The position numbers were made by a program, and so were the translations under genes. A stretch of DNA of 64,000 nt from Actinomucor elegans (lineage: Eukaryota > Mucoromycota > Mucoromycetes > Mucorales > Mucoraceae): the NCBI GenBank assembly GCA_026027325.1, contig JAMSLZ010000001.1, positions 992,001-1,056,000 of the forward strand. The letters run 5' to 3'. Positions 45,741-58,765 of this stretch are shown in pieces. Position 1 is the stretch's first letter; the number at the start of each line of letters is the position of its first letter. The notes under the pieces were generated by a model. That model saw nothing but the letters and a program-made list of their open reading frames with translations, ran no database searches and was not told where the DNA came from.

Positions 45741-48700
45741 ATGGCCGAGAACAATGATATGCAACGCACGATATCCAGCTCTTCGCATAATTCAGTAAAT
45801 TCCATTACTTCAGAAACACCATTCAACGTTATCCCAGAACCTGTTCACGATCCAGAAGGCACAACCTACTTTTTACTCGACGTGGATAACGAAACATCAC
45901 CTCCACCACCACTACCACCGCCAACAAAATCCAAACGCCATAAAAGTAAAAAGAGTCTCGGCGAAGACGAAAGCGAGGACGATAACTCGAGCACCGACTC
46001 CTCTTCTAGTTCCAGTGTCTCAGCTCAAGTTGTAATTGACCATGGCAGCTCCATACCGCGTCGTATGGAAAAGAATGGTGCTACTCATTTACTCCGATCT
46101 GGAGACGATGAGTCGGAAAGCGATTATGCATTTTGCTATACTCCTGGGAGACGCGAATCAGATGCGGATTCAGCTACTCATCCTCAACAACGTCGACTCC
46201 GCCCTGCCTCTTCTCACTTAATGATGGAAATATCTGGCTCACATAGTCAGCAAGATACTGATCTGTCCGCTGCTGAAAATGATGGTGATGAAGAGGATAT
46301 AGAAGCTTCAGTAACACGTCTATCGAAAAGCAATACAGCTCACAAGATCTCGGATAATATTAATGTGAGCGAAACTAATGACCACAAGAATCATAATAGA
46401 AGGAGACGCAGGCATCATCGACACCACCGTAATGGAGGCAGTAGAAGAGAGATACTAGCAAACAGTAAGGCCATGGTTACTGTCTATACTGAGGAAGATG
46501 ATGATTTAGTGGACGAAATGCCTAGCGGAGATCGTGAACGTATGATGAGACATAACGAACGCAATTATCGACGCGATGTAAGCGCAGGATATAGGAGGAG
46601 ATTATTGCCTCGAAGACTACATAAAAGAACGCAACGTGTACTGCAAACCAACTTACAATCGCACTCTTGGAGCAGAAGAGAAAGCCAGCAATCCAATCGA
46701 CATCCTGGATTATCAAGTGAAGATGCTTTAAGGTACTTGCCTTATTTTTATGCTATCTATTCGTTGACTTATTCTCTATAGTAAACTATTGTATTTGGCT
46801 AATCATATCATTGCTGAAGAGAGAGCTAGAATAGATAAAACAATTGGTAAGAAGCTAAATCAACTATAAACCAACGTACTGATTTTTATCATTGCAGATT
46901 TTCGAATGGTTCTATTCAATCCTGCCATGTTTCTTAGTGCTTTTAGTGGTATTGGCTTATTGGGTTTCTATATTGCTGGTTACTTCAAAAGCGAGCCTTA
47001 TCAATTTCGTATTACTGGACTATTAGTAGAAGCGATTCTATTATTGTTAAACACAGCGTGGAATGGATACATATTTTATAGAGAACAAGTATTGACCTAC
47101 AGAGAAATGACAGATAGAGCGTCGACTATCATTGGGGCCTTGGAAAGAAGTGGCATGAATATGGTTCAAGATACAAAGATTCCATTTATACCCTCTATGT
47201 CTGTAGCCAAAGTAGTGCGCGATGGTGTTGTCCGCATTTTTCCTGTCAATCTTCTAGTTGAAGGCGATATTGTTGAAATGCTCTATGGTGATATTGCGCC
47301 TGGAAGAATGAAATATATGCATAAAACAATGCCTACTAGTGATACAGAAGCCGAAAGACATTACAGTAAACGCCCCAGTACCAGCAGCAGTAGTAGCAGT
47401 ACCAACAGCAGCAAAAGTGAGCCACCATTGAATACTAAAGAATACTATATCGCCAAAGATCAATCTTTTAAACCGTCCTTCTTTGGCATCCCTCCACCTT
47501 CTGGATTAATGGAAGAATATATGCGATCCCGAGGTCGCCATCAGTTTATCCTGTTAGAATCACCTTTGGAAAAGAACTTAAAACGCGCTTTAAATCAAAA
47601 ACGGCCTAATACAGTCATGTTTAATGAAAGCCATGTCATTATTCGTATCTTTTATAGATATGTCATTTGGATTGTTTTGGTGCTGGCACTGCTGGTTAAT
47701 TTGTTAAGATATGGTCTTCATAGTAAACTCGTCAATCACTTTCCTGCCGATCAGCTTATCGAAGAAGTGTTTATCATGTCACTGTATGCAATAATCCCTC
47801 TTTTACCCCTCTGTATTCCCAGTCTGTGGATCATTGCTCGTAGTTTTGGTAACGCACAGCTGTTGATCTTGTTTGAAGCTCTACAAATCTCAAAAACAGA
47901 ATATGAAGATGATGATGAAGTAGATGAATTTGATGCAGAAGCACCACCACCAACCAAAGATCTGGAATTGAGCCCAAGTAAATTACTTCTCGTTTGATAT
48001 ATGATTAGCCATATTAAATTGCCTTTTTTATAGATGCGGTGTGGGATCGATTCTTGTCATTGTTGACCAAGTGGGATCGGTTGTCTTTGACCAGATCGAC
48101 TAATTTGCTTGAGTCACTTGGCAGTACCACTGTCATTTGCTGTTTGGATAGAGAAGGAACAATAGCCAATGTAAGTGAGCGCTTTTAATCATGTATAAAG
48201 ACATTGATCTATACAAATATAGCCTTTTCCTACTGTTGAACAATTGATGTTTCCTAATAACGAAGAAGACATCACTAGTTTGGATGTAGAAGAAGATTCA
48301 GATGAAGAAACAGGTCTAAAATTTGAAGATCAAGATTGGGAACAATCATTGCCGTATGTGAATCCTTACTGAATTGGACTATCATGATACTAAACCTATA
48401 CTTCTGTAGGTGTTTAAAACCTTTGGGTCTGAACTTTATGCTCAATACTAATTGTGGTGTGATTCAAAGTCGTAAAAGATCGGACTATCATCGTAGACGC
48501 TCCAAATTGCATGTATATGGCAAAACGGCGCCTGCAAGGCAATGTAAGTTAATATAATCTTGGTGTATTACTTATTTAACCATCTATGGTAGCTTGTTTG
48601 TGTAGACTGGGCAAGTGCATTGGATTCAGAGAGGAAGCGCTTCAGTCATTTGCTCTAAGAGCTGAGATCTATACATTTGCACCATATCATGAGATTCTTA

Positions 48701-51283
48701 ATACACCTCGATTCAAGTACAGTAAATACTATCAGTTTGAAGTACCTAATGCTTTATCTACTGTTTTCGAAGAAAGAGCATCAGGCAGTTATCAGTTATT
48801 GACTGATGGTCATCCTTCACTTGTGATGGATAAGTGCTCTGATTATTGGGATGGTAATTCACTGCAGACAATGAGTGAAACGGTAAGATAATAATAGATG
48901 AATCAGTTACCAGAGCTAATCTTTTTATTGAATAGATGGAAAAGAAGATCAATGATTTTTTCCAAAACGCTCTTGTCCATGATATGCAATGCATTGCCTA
49001 CGCTTATAGACCTATTAATACAGTTAATGATGGCCGCATTCCCTTTTTGAATCCATCAGACGATGAAGATGAAGATCCTGGTTGTGCCTTTGTTGTATTA
49101 CCTTATAAACCGCCTAGCTCGGATAGTTCTGATAGTAGCAATAGCAGCAGCAGCAGTAGTAGTAGTGAATCTGAATCTGTTGCTTCGTTAGCAGCTTCAT
49201 CTCATACCCGAAGCAAATCAAATGATAGACAACCAGACGCTACCAAGGCCGATGTTGCTAGTAAATCTCGACGTGTCTCAGAAGTCTCAACAAGCAGCTC
49301 TTCAGAATCTGGATCAAGTGATTATTCTTTTGAGGACGATGAGCCTGTGGATGAACAGGAAGAAGCCACTTTTTACAAGGAAGTCGTGAAAGGACAGATC
49401 TTTCTAGGAATGACAGCCATGTGCCATCAACCCAAGCAGGTAAACATATATTGCTACAGTTACTTTATATGTATACTTACAGAGATTAGAACGTGGTTGA
49501 TTTTATTGAGGATTTGGGTCTAGCAGGTATTCGATTTGTATACTTTTCACCTACTGCTGAAAGAGAATCCAAAGGTAACTGGAATATGTGCACATAAGCG
49601 TTTGTATATAAACTTATATTGGGTATAGCTTTTGCTGAGCGACTTGGACTGGAGACTGACTGGAATAGTTGCATATTGCTTTCCAATCCTGATGACGAAA
49701 ACTGTGGCAATGGCTATCTTCAAACACACGATATTAAGGCACAATTACCTCGAGGTATTGATGAAATTCGACCTCATCTAGAAGATGTAGACGATATCCC
49801 ATTGCATGTATCCCTATTTGCAGAATGCACACCTCGCGCCATGAAGGAAATGATTCGCATATTCCAAGAAAACGGTGAAGTAGTATGCTGCATTGGAAAC
49901 GCGTTAAATACGAAGAATACAGAATCATTTGCTTTGGTAAGCATAAATCAAATGCTTTAGTACGTATATTTAAAGCTCTTCTTGATAGTCTGATGTGAGC
50001 ATTGCTATGGAACCAATGCATACACGAGCTCAAAGTAAAGGCCGTTTATCAACAAATGACCGACAGCCTCCTTTGGCAGTAGGCGCATCCTTGTGCAGTC
50101 TGCCATGTGGGTTATTTATGCAGTATGAAACGAGTTTATATGCTGTTACCCAGTTGATTCGTGATGCTCGAAGATTGTTGACCTGTGTTCGAATGGTAAT
50201 ATAATACGATTGAATTAGCTCCAATACTAAATGACTTTGTTGATTTAATTAGGGATTTGCATTCTATGCAGCTGGCTGTATGTCAATGTCCCTTATGTTG
50301 CTGCTAAGTTATTGCTTACTACTACCACCTATATTTACTGGATATCAAATCCTGTGGATTGTATGGATCATTTTACCCATTTTGTCCATGTCTATGCTAT
50401 TCACACCTCATGAGGACGGCATCATGTTGCTTATGCCTGGTAAGCTAGTTTGACGCACTTAGGAGTGGTATTAACTTGAACTTCCAAACCCTTAGGAAAA
50501 AATATTGAACATCTAACAGACCTATGGCGCTTCATGTGCTATTTTGTGTTACGATTCATACTAGTGATAACAATGTGCATTGTTATTTACGTAATGTAAG
50601 TCTTTTTGATCTGTCTGGTACATAATCCATTGATTAACAACACACAATAGGACGTTGATCTATTCGTTGGGCATTGATGCCTCGGCTGCCTTTGGAAAAT
50701 TTGGTACCAACGGCTGGTACCACTGGACTGTAGAGGAACAATGGGCCGTGATTTATGCTCAAAACTTTATGCTTCTTTCCTTTGTCTGGTATTTAGGTTA
50801 GAAAATACTTTTATTGTGTATGATGTACGACTAATACGTCTTTCAAAGCATGTATATCACCTTCTTTTCTTCATAGAACTTCATCCATTATTGAATTCAT
50901 CCCTTTCAGAAATAGAGTTTGGATTGGTGCTTTCTTTCTGAGGTAAGTAATGTATCAAGTTGAATAATGTGTTTTCTATTAACTTGAATGCATATAGTAT
51001 TATGTTACAATTCTGTTTCTCTGTTGTATCACTAGCTCATGGTCCATTTGATCTATCAAAAATCCCGTGGTTTGTTTACTTCGTAGGGTTTGCATGGCCT
51101 ATTGTTCTGATTCCTGTTCAAGAGCTGGTAAAACTACATGACAACAAAGAGTTTACTAGGTTTCAGAAGCGATCCAAGCTTGAGTTTAGTACAAAGGTTT
51201 GTAGAATATATATATAAATTGTATTATACAATAGTTTAACGCCTTGTTCGACATTGTAGCTTGGAATGCATTCGCCGTTATAG
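45741..51283 (+). CDS. TMEM94: TMEM94-like P-type-ATPase-related multipass membrane protein
   Basis: Seventeen exons: 45741-46732, 46782-46846, 46898-47977, 48034-48170, 48223-48353, 48410-48543, 48593-48882, 48936-49439, 49490-49574, 49629-49936, 49989-50195, 50253-50439, 50496-50595, 50651-50796, 50849-50942, 50998-51196, 51260-51283; about 1560 aa. Family blocks: FPVNLLVEGDIVEMLYGD (actuator-like), two membrane pairs, the phosphorylation-site equivalent CCLDREGTIAN (Asp near 751; canonical is DKTGT), QLPRGIDEIRPHLEDVDDIP with LFAECTPRAMKEMIRIFQENGEVVCCIGNA (P-domain), and six or more C-terminal spans ending KLGMHSPL. TMEM94 proteins sit in the ER and are linked to Mg2+ handling. The N-terminal 330 residues are Ser/Asp/Arg/His-rich. 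An in-frame ATG at 45594 would add 49 residues with a hydrophobic segment. Confidence 0.85.
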
Positions 51284-52684
51284 AAGCATTGCTTCTCTTT
51301 TATTTTATAGTTGCAAGAAATAAAACGAGTTGTTAAAGTCAAATAATTTTAATTAACTCCATTGATAGCATTGATATGAGCTTGAAGAGGAATTTAAATT
51401 GAGAAAACAGATTATAAAATTACCATCAACAACAAGTTGGTCTGATTTGTGGTTTTTCAAGTGAACTAACGAGTTCAAATTTTAAATTTATTTCTAAAGG
51501 AAAACTGCTATTCTTTTCTACTACTGAAAACGTATGTCTTTTTTACTGTCATAGAGTGGTGGGTTTGTGATTTGGGCACACTTACTCGAGTTATTCATGC
51601 TGATTCTTCGTTCACGTTTGTTCCTTTCTATGTCTCGCTTATCTTGCTTCATACTCCATGCATATAGGAATCTTTGATTAATCGATTCGATCATTGGCGT
51701 TTATGTTATTTGATCTTCTTTGTTTGGTGCTATGACTAAACTAGAAGATCGTATTAGGGCTTTTTCCTTAAGGATTGCTCGACGTCGCCATAGTTCGAGA
51801 ATATTAAAAGGCTCTTTTTTCTAAATAAACGGTTATGTCGCAGTGTTACAATTATGATTCTGAGATATTTTAGGGTTGCATAATTACTTGTTGACTAGAG
51901 CAGTGATAAAACTAGTTTAACCCTTACGCTTCTGGTCAACTTTGCCCTAGATGAAAGTTGCTTGTTTATCCTCTCATATCATCTAGTTCAAACAACAGTA
52001 GCTTAATTATTTCTCTTGCCACGTACCATCTGATTGTAAGCCAATGAGCCCAGTTTTTTTTCTATATACTTAAAACCATATAATAATAGATAATAATAAA
52101 GACTGATCTTTTCATTTAACAACCTGTTAATATTTAATGTATTATGTTAATTACTCATGAACTTGTTACAAGCAAATGTCTTGTCATTATTACCCTTTCG
52201 TTATATTGAATTAATTCGCCCCAACTTCATGCAGTAATAAATGGCTATCGAAGCCTTTGTAAGATACCCTGATTTTACTAAGATTTATATCTCTTTAGAT
52301 CTTCAAATACGACAAATATAATTGATCTTGATGATACTATATTAAGAACTATATTGCTCAATTAATTGTTTTATAAGAGGCGTAGCAAAATTATTCACTA
52401 TCATCCCATGGAATAGTAGAGCAAAGTTCTGAATATGGGCATTTCCCTCCTTGTTAGGTTATAGCGTAATCACTACCCTTAAATCATCCATCCACAAATT
52501 CTAGCTTAAGCCATATATCAAAAATAGTGCCAAAAAAACAATTAGGACTTCTTTAAGGCTATTTTCTCGAGTTTGTTAAGAGGAAGATAAGGCATATCCA
52601 TGAGAGAGAATAATAAAGCTCTATTGGCTTTTTCGATAGATTTGCAAGGTAGAAGAAGAATCTTCTGTTTCTCATACTGAGCAC
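51284..52684. other. Intergenic, no gene seen
   Basis: About 1.4 kb of AT-rich sequence between the TMEM94-like gene and the CACTA element. No coding features found. Confidence 0.5.
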
Positions 52685-52688
52685 CTTT

Positions 52689-52708
52689 CACTATGGCGAA
52701 AATATTGT
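52689..52708 (+). repeat. Left terminal inverted repeat of CACTA element
   Basis: CACTATGGCGAAAATATTGT, exact inverse of 60047-60066. Confidence 0.92.
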
Positions 52709-52717
52709 GTGCTACCC

Positions 52718-52935
52718 ATAATATTATGTGGTAAAACGACGATTTTATTATCATTTACCTACTAATACTATAGATTTACCTACTAATAATAATCTGCGAA
52801 CCAATGAAATTAGAGCAATTATTTTCTATGGCTGCGCAATTAACAGTGCTTTGCTCATTTATTAGTGGTTACTCCTAATATTAGTGGAAAGCAGACAATA
52901 ATGTTATGGGTTTAGTCAATATTATAACATAAATT
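52718..52935. repeat. Left subterminal repeats of CACTA element
   Basis: Several short AT motifs of the type TACCCATAATATTA, TTTACCTACTAAT(A)n and CTCCTAATATTAGTGG recur here in both orientations. They resemble the right subterminal block and are probable transposase-binding sites. Confidence 0.65.
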
Positions 52936-53469
52936 GACAATAAGAAAGAAAAGCCTGAACTCCATTTTATTTGCAAACAATTTTTATGTATTCTTGTCTT
53001 TTGCCGATGAAAGCCAAATCTTGCAAACTTCTTATAAATGAGTACATGAAATTCTGATGCTTGTACGCAACAACATAATCCTCGTTTATTTTATTTACTA
53101 AAATGAACTCTGCTTTTCGTTTCAACGATCTTTTATGTAAATTCCTAGAAACGTTTAATTTCAACGTTTGTCAAAAATAATGTTGAACAATTGTCTTTCA
53201 AATGCGTTTATTATTCGTTGAAAAGTCTCTTATACAGGTCAGGTTGCAAAAAATTCTCTTGTAAATTACTCTTTTGGAAACAAGAACGAATCGCTAGTTC
53301 CATTTAATAAGCTGAGCACTTTCATTGCCGTGATTTAGCCTTTGGCTAATAGCTGTGTATTTAAAATGCTGAATGACATTAAGAATGAGCTGCCATTAAG
53401 TGTCTAATTTACTCAATTTTATGTTTAGTAAAATTATAGAATAAAGAAAGAAAGAAAGAAAAAAAGAAA

Positions 53470-53565
53470 ATACATTGCGTTAAAAAAAAAAGAAATACAT
53501 TGCGTAAAAAAAAAGAAATATATTGCGTAAAAAAAGAGATAAATTATTGTGTAAAAAAAAAAATA
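53470..53565. repeat. Degenerate tandem repeat, unit about 22-26 nt with ATTGCGT core
   Basis: Three units of (A)nTACATTGCGT or TATATTGCGT followed by a run of A, plus a fourth with ATTGTGT, lie inside the left non-coding arm of the CACTA element. Confidence 0.8.
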
Positions 53566-54304
53566 GGTCAAGTAGCGATTATTAATTGCCAGTAATCTTA
53601 GTCATTATTGCTAGGCGGTTATTTAACTAGATGATTTATTGTCAAAATCATATATCCACTTCTCAAACTACAAAAAAACGCGTTCGTTTTTGGACTTTCG
53701 AGTAATTGATGATTATGATAGAATTCTTAATGACGATCGAAAGCTTCAAAAACATGCACGTTTTTTTAGGTGCTAGAAAACTACAATCGATGAACATTTT
53801 TGCTGTCTGTTGGAAAATTAATCCGCATTGCTTGATAATAAACTAATTTTACTATAAAGATAAACAAGAGCATTAATCATATTTTACATTTGGTTTTAAA
53901 GATTAACTGGAGCAACTAAATAGTCAATTAACATTATTGAATGATGAATATAGAACTGTATAACTTGGGTTATCCTGGTTCTATATTTCTGATATTATGA
54001 AATAATTTCTTAAACATCAGGGAAATGGGTTAAATTTTTGATTAAGAAATGTTTTTACATTCTGTTGCAAGATTGCTAATACCTTTCTCTCGAATTAATA
54101 ACATGATATATAAAAACGAGTTAAATTATCTATAGTTTATATCTACTACAGAAAGTGTAAATACCTATTTTACTTTTGCTATATTATGATGAAGTCCTTT
54201 TGGAGGGAAGCTTTATATTATTTTCGGTGGTTTAAATACATAATCAATTCAGAGAACAATTTTATTTCAAAATAAAACGCTTTTTGCTCTTGTCTTCATG
54301 CTAT

Positions 54305-57277
54305 TTACAAACGACTTAATATGCCAGCATTTTGCTCTAGATCTTGTTTAAATATATGATGAGAGATGATCTTGAACTCTTTCTCATTAGATTCACTTGA
54401 ACGCACAAGACCTACACTGGCAACAATATCTTCAAACCGACAGACAGCGTAACTGTGTGCACCGCTACTGTGCAGCTCAACCAAAGCAATAGTCTTGTCA
54501 TATTTGGTAGTTGCATTCTTTTTCGCTAAATCAACCAAAGCCAAATACTGTGGTCTACCATTGAATGAATGCTCGAAAAAGAAAACGATAGAACCAATGA
54601 ACCAGCTTTCACGAATGGAATTATTTCGACTATTAACAAAGGTTGGTTAATCAAAGAGGTTTTTGTTCTTGAGCTAATTACTTACTTCAAGTAGCTGGCA
54701 GTGATCATCACGTAATTGTTTCCTCGACGATATTCATTTATATGGCTTTTATACATGGTAGACGTATATACATTGCCATATGCCCAGGCACGACCAGCGA
54801 TGGAAATACTATTCAACGAATCAATTTCAGCAATATTTACACCATTTGCTTCAGTACGGCGATAGTAATGCAATAGCGCCTTCAAAAAAGTTTGAGTGGA
54901 GACACCAAAGGGAAGAGTATCCACTGAAATATTACTAAAGGGAGCCCATAATTGTGGATCACTAGCATCACCAGAAGGGTTATTCCTGAAAGTGGATTCG
55001 CTGTATTTTCGAGGAGTGATCAGGTCAAGCTCAGTATGAACATCCCAAGTCTGGCTGTTTATATGATTACGCGTTATGAGTCTTTCCAAGATATTACCAG
55101 CGTTTGCGCCAGCATCAACCTTTGACTTGATGAGCTTTTTGTATTTTCCGATGCTTCTTTCCATTGATCGGGCGGAATATGCTCTCAACACACCTTGTTG
55201 TTTGATCATATAGACTATATGCGAAAGGTAGTGTTGAACAGGCTTGAATACACCGGAATGAATACGCTTTGCCTTGATTTCTGCCAACAAAAATTCTTGC
55301 CATTCTTTGATATATCTTTGGAAAGTATGTAAGTAAACTAGATTTATGAGTACAAAAAAAATATATTTACCTTTCCATCAGAATAAGGTCTTCAATAGAA
55401 AGTTCCCATTTAAGAGCCAATGCGACAGCTTTTGTCAGATGAATCAATGGTTTCTTAGCGGATTCTTGAATCAATTCAGGAACGAACAAGGTGGGAATCA
55501 TATATAAGAAAATATCAATCCAGTCAACAGCACGTTTGCCACCACTCTTGATAATTGGATCTTCCCATTTGGATGAAAAGGATGTCGGTACAGTGGCTCT
55601 AGAAGCTTCAACAAGTTTACCAATTTTGATGAGCGATAATTTTGGAATATAGAAAGTATACGGCCATTCATCAGCAGACTTCAATCGGGCATCACTCAAT
55701 TCATCTTCATTGGGCTTATATCGAGTTTTTCTTGCTGCATTGTACTCTTTACCCATGTCGACTGTCAGCATATTGAATACGTGTTGAGCGATACCTTGTC
55801 CGAGAAGATGCATTTCGTCTAAACCAAAAAAAGTAGCGCCAGTAAAACTGGGAAGTATTGCAAATGGTGTTGCAGACTTGATACTGTAGCTCTATGAGGT
55901 AAAAAGAAAAAGAAATGTTAAAAACTTGTAAAGATTAATGCTGATTATAGTACTTACATTCGCTGCATCTGGGGAAATGAAATCGTTTCTGCTTCTGATC
56001 TCATTGTCGATCGTTAAAAAACAATTATGATAATCATGACGTTCAGCTTGGACACGACAAATACGGCAACCAAACGTAGCCATATGACCAATATGATTTG
56101 CAAGCTCAGCTGCAGCAGGAAGATCACCAGTAGCCATCACCAAGTTGACTTTAGCTTGACAAACAATTACACCATCCTTTTGTACAAGCATGCCTTTGGT
56201 AGACAGAGCATGAAACTCATCAATAATAGGCTTTAAAAAGGTATGCATGTACTTTGGGTAGTTTGGACCTGGCAAGATCGCCAATTGAAGCATGTATTCG
56301 TCTTGGTAGCGGTATTCTGGGGGAATGTTCATATTCAAGAGATGGATGATTGTTAACTTGTCCCCTTTATGATTCTTGCTAGTACAGAAACCATCGACAA
56401 AAAGAACCATTGCGACATCATCTTCACCGGAAAACAGAATGCTATTATCCTTAAAGTACTTGTATGCTGCACCATCAAAGTAATCTTTATATTCACCGTC
56501 AGTTGATTTATAGTTGTAGCGGTATTTCATCAAGTCTCTTGTCTTTGCATTCGCAAGCATTTGAGCGACTTGTTCACCAATAGGAAGCATCTTCATAGAG
56601 CGACGAGGTTTACCATGATCATCAAAGCGATTTTCTTTACAAGCAGGGTTTTTACATTGAATAGTCTCTATATCTTCCTTTTCAAACAGCATGCAACCAT
56701 TGACGCAGACATCATGAAAATGACATTGAATATTGGTTTTTGCTTTAAGAGTACGATCCAAGGTATCAGGGAACATGAGAGTGGATGGTAGGTAACCTAT
56801 ATATAATGGGAATAAAAGCTGATAAGTACTTTTTTTTTAACTCTATTTGAATAGATACATACCCAATCCATCGGTTTTACGGCTCTCTTCATTGTTTTTG
56901 ATTATGGTACGCATTAGATAGACAAGTTCTCTTTGAGCCTCTCGAGGAATACCATACGTGTCGCAAATATCTCTCAATTGGATGCTATTTAATTCCGTAT
57001 TGGTGAAAAGGTTTTGATCCGAGGATTTGACGTTGTAAGCAATTGGAGTAGGCTCTATTTCAAACAAGGTATATTGTTAAATTAAAAGCTTTAGTAATAT
57101 ATCTGTTAACTCACCTTGGACAGGAATGCTAGCTTCTTGCGTTTGGACGACCCTTTGTTTTCTATGATCACGATTATGGCTATAGTGATTACTCCTAGCT
57201 TTAACAGTTTTGAATGGCCTCAAACAAGTAGCGCAAGTATATTTATATGGTGTAGCAGAAGAGGAAACTTTGCCCAT
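54305..57277 (-). CDS. Tnp2-like (Transposase_21-type) transposase of the CACTA element
   Basis: Six exons: 57115-57277, 56863-57054, 55958-56796, 55371-55891, 54686-55315, 54305-54629, giving 889 aa without stops; introns 55-66 nt. The N-terminus has a C2H2 finger (Cys15, Cys18, His31, His34). A Cys-rich knuckle (CHFHDVCVNGC ... CKNPAC) precedes the catalytic core. FVDGF (Asp near 253), HLLNMNIPPEYRY, MATGDLPAAAELANHIG (Asp near 343) and CRICR follow the Tnp2/Plavaka order. The C-terminal about 200 residues (ESWFIGSIVFFFEHSF ... FEDIVASVGLV) match the usual tail. It should cut at the CACTA ends. I cannot place the third catalytic acidic residue with confidence. Confidence 0.85.
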
Positions 57278-57682
57278 TTAAAGATAAGTAAAAACAAGTA
57301 AATATATCGAATTAATGAATAGCGGTTTTGTTGTTTAGAAAAAGCAGGTCTTAAATACGTTTGCTTGGTCTACAATTGACAGAGTTCTCAATGGTAATTC
57401 ATTGTTTTAGGCTGTTGAATCCTTTGAACTAATCAGCTTTTCATATTACTCAGCCTTCCAGATTATTCAGATATCGAATACATTTTAATGGATCCTTATG
57501 ATTTCTAATCAAGCTAATTCCTTTCCAAGTCAGTCATACCTGTCAGTAAGCTTACTTTCCAGAAAGCTCTTTGGACATTAGTAAGGATTACTAATGGATA
57601 AATGGTAAAGTACGCTTATAAAACAGTTAAATAGCTCAAATCATTCAATCACTTTTCTTTATAATATATTTACTTTATAGCT
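57278..57682. promoter_or_regulatory. Divergent promoter region of the two transposon genes
   Basis: The 405 bp between the two start codons are non-coding and AT-rich. Transcription of both genes must begin here. Confidence 0.6.
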
Positions 57683-58765
57683 ATGTCAAACAACAACAAC
57701 AATAATTGGAGCGTCTACTTTGAGAAGATTGAACAAGAAATCTTAATCAACCGTCGTTTAATTCAAGATTTGATCCAAATATTAGCACCTCTATTTCCTC
57801 GAGAAGCTTCGAGGGTTTCATCTAACGAAGAAATTGAACAAGCACTTGACGATGGTACAATCATATCTGAAGCATGTTACTACATTCAGTTTTATTAACC
57901 TCTTAGCTTGTCATATATAGCTGAACGAGAAGCAATTGCAAATGCTTTGAATCCTAATTTACGTAGTAAACGGTCAATCCCAAAAGTGCTAGAAGAAGCA
58001 AAAGTGCGTTATCAACAAAAGGCAACCAAGACAAATGTCACCCCTTCTGCACCATTAAGGTTATATGCCCTCTTGAAACACCTCAAGTATATAAAAGGCC
58101 AACAAAATGAACTGACCGATGATGATGTTCAACCGCAATACAATACGTTGAAATACTTGGCAAGAGATGTCTTGAAAGACATGGAAAGGGCAAATATAAA
58201 TATTGTTGGTAAAACTTGGAGTGAAATTGGCGAAGAGGATACCAGCATTCAAGAACGTTATGCTTTGCTTTTAGAGAAACGTGCTTTAGATGTGGGCTTG
58301 CATCTGCATCTCTGTGTAGAGATGTGGGCTGCCAAGTTACTTTTATCTGAAGCACTCAAAAACAAGAAGACTGTACGTACCAGAAGTAATTCTGCTGAAG
58401 AAGGTGAAAGTCAACAAAATCAAGAATCTGTTGAAGACAATGAGATTGAATCGTTCTTCAGGTTAGATGCTTTTTTATTTCTGTTTTTATATCTTTATTA
58501 ATATGCTTGTTATGCAAATAGTGTGGATAATCAGCATATCCTTGTTGATCGTCTAGCTACTTCTGTTGCTCCAGTTGGTCTTGCATCTCCAATTGCTAGC
58601 TTGTTGGATCTACATTCTGCTCGCTCATCAACGAAAAGAAAAGCCATTACGGTTCAACCTGACGTTGGTGAAGATGAGGAGGCTGGATCTGACAATCGTT
58701 CCAAAGAAGCGGATTCCAATAAGCGTAAACCACGCTCTAAGAAAAATACAAAAAAAACGAAATAA
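57683..58765 (+). CDS. Accessory protein of the CACTA element, unknown function (318 aa)
   Basis: Three exons, 57683-57854, 57921-58461 and 58522-58765, with introns of 66 and 60 nt. The product starts with an Asn run (MSNNNNNNWSVYFEKIEQE) followed by a helical segment (EQEILINRRLIQDLIQILAP). The middle is predicted helical and charged (YALLKHLKYIKGQQNEL, WSEIGEEDTSIQERYALLLE, then EKRALDVGLHLHLCVEMWAA). The C-terminus is acidic then strongly basic (NKRKPRSKKNTKKTK), a likely nuclear localisation signal and DNA contact. No known domain is recognised. By position it is analogous to TnpA-type second proteins of plant CACTA elements, but I see no sequence link. Its intact frame implies recent selection. 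Confidence 0.7.

Noticed and set aside
53440..53565. CRISPR-like array
   Set aside because: Repeat units are degenerate, A-rich and without distinct spacers; eukaryotic context.
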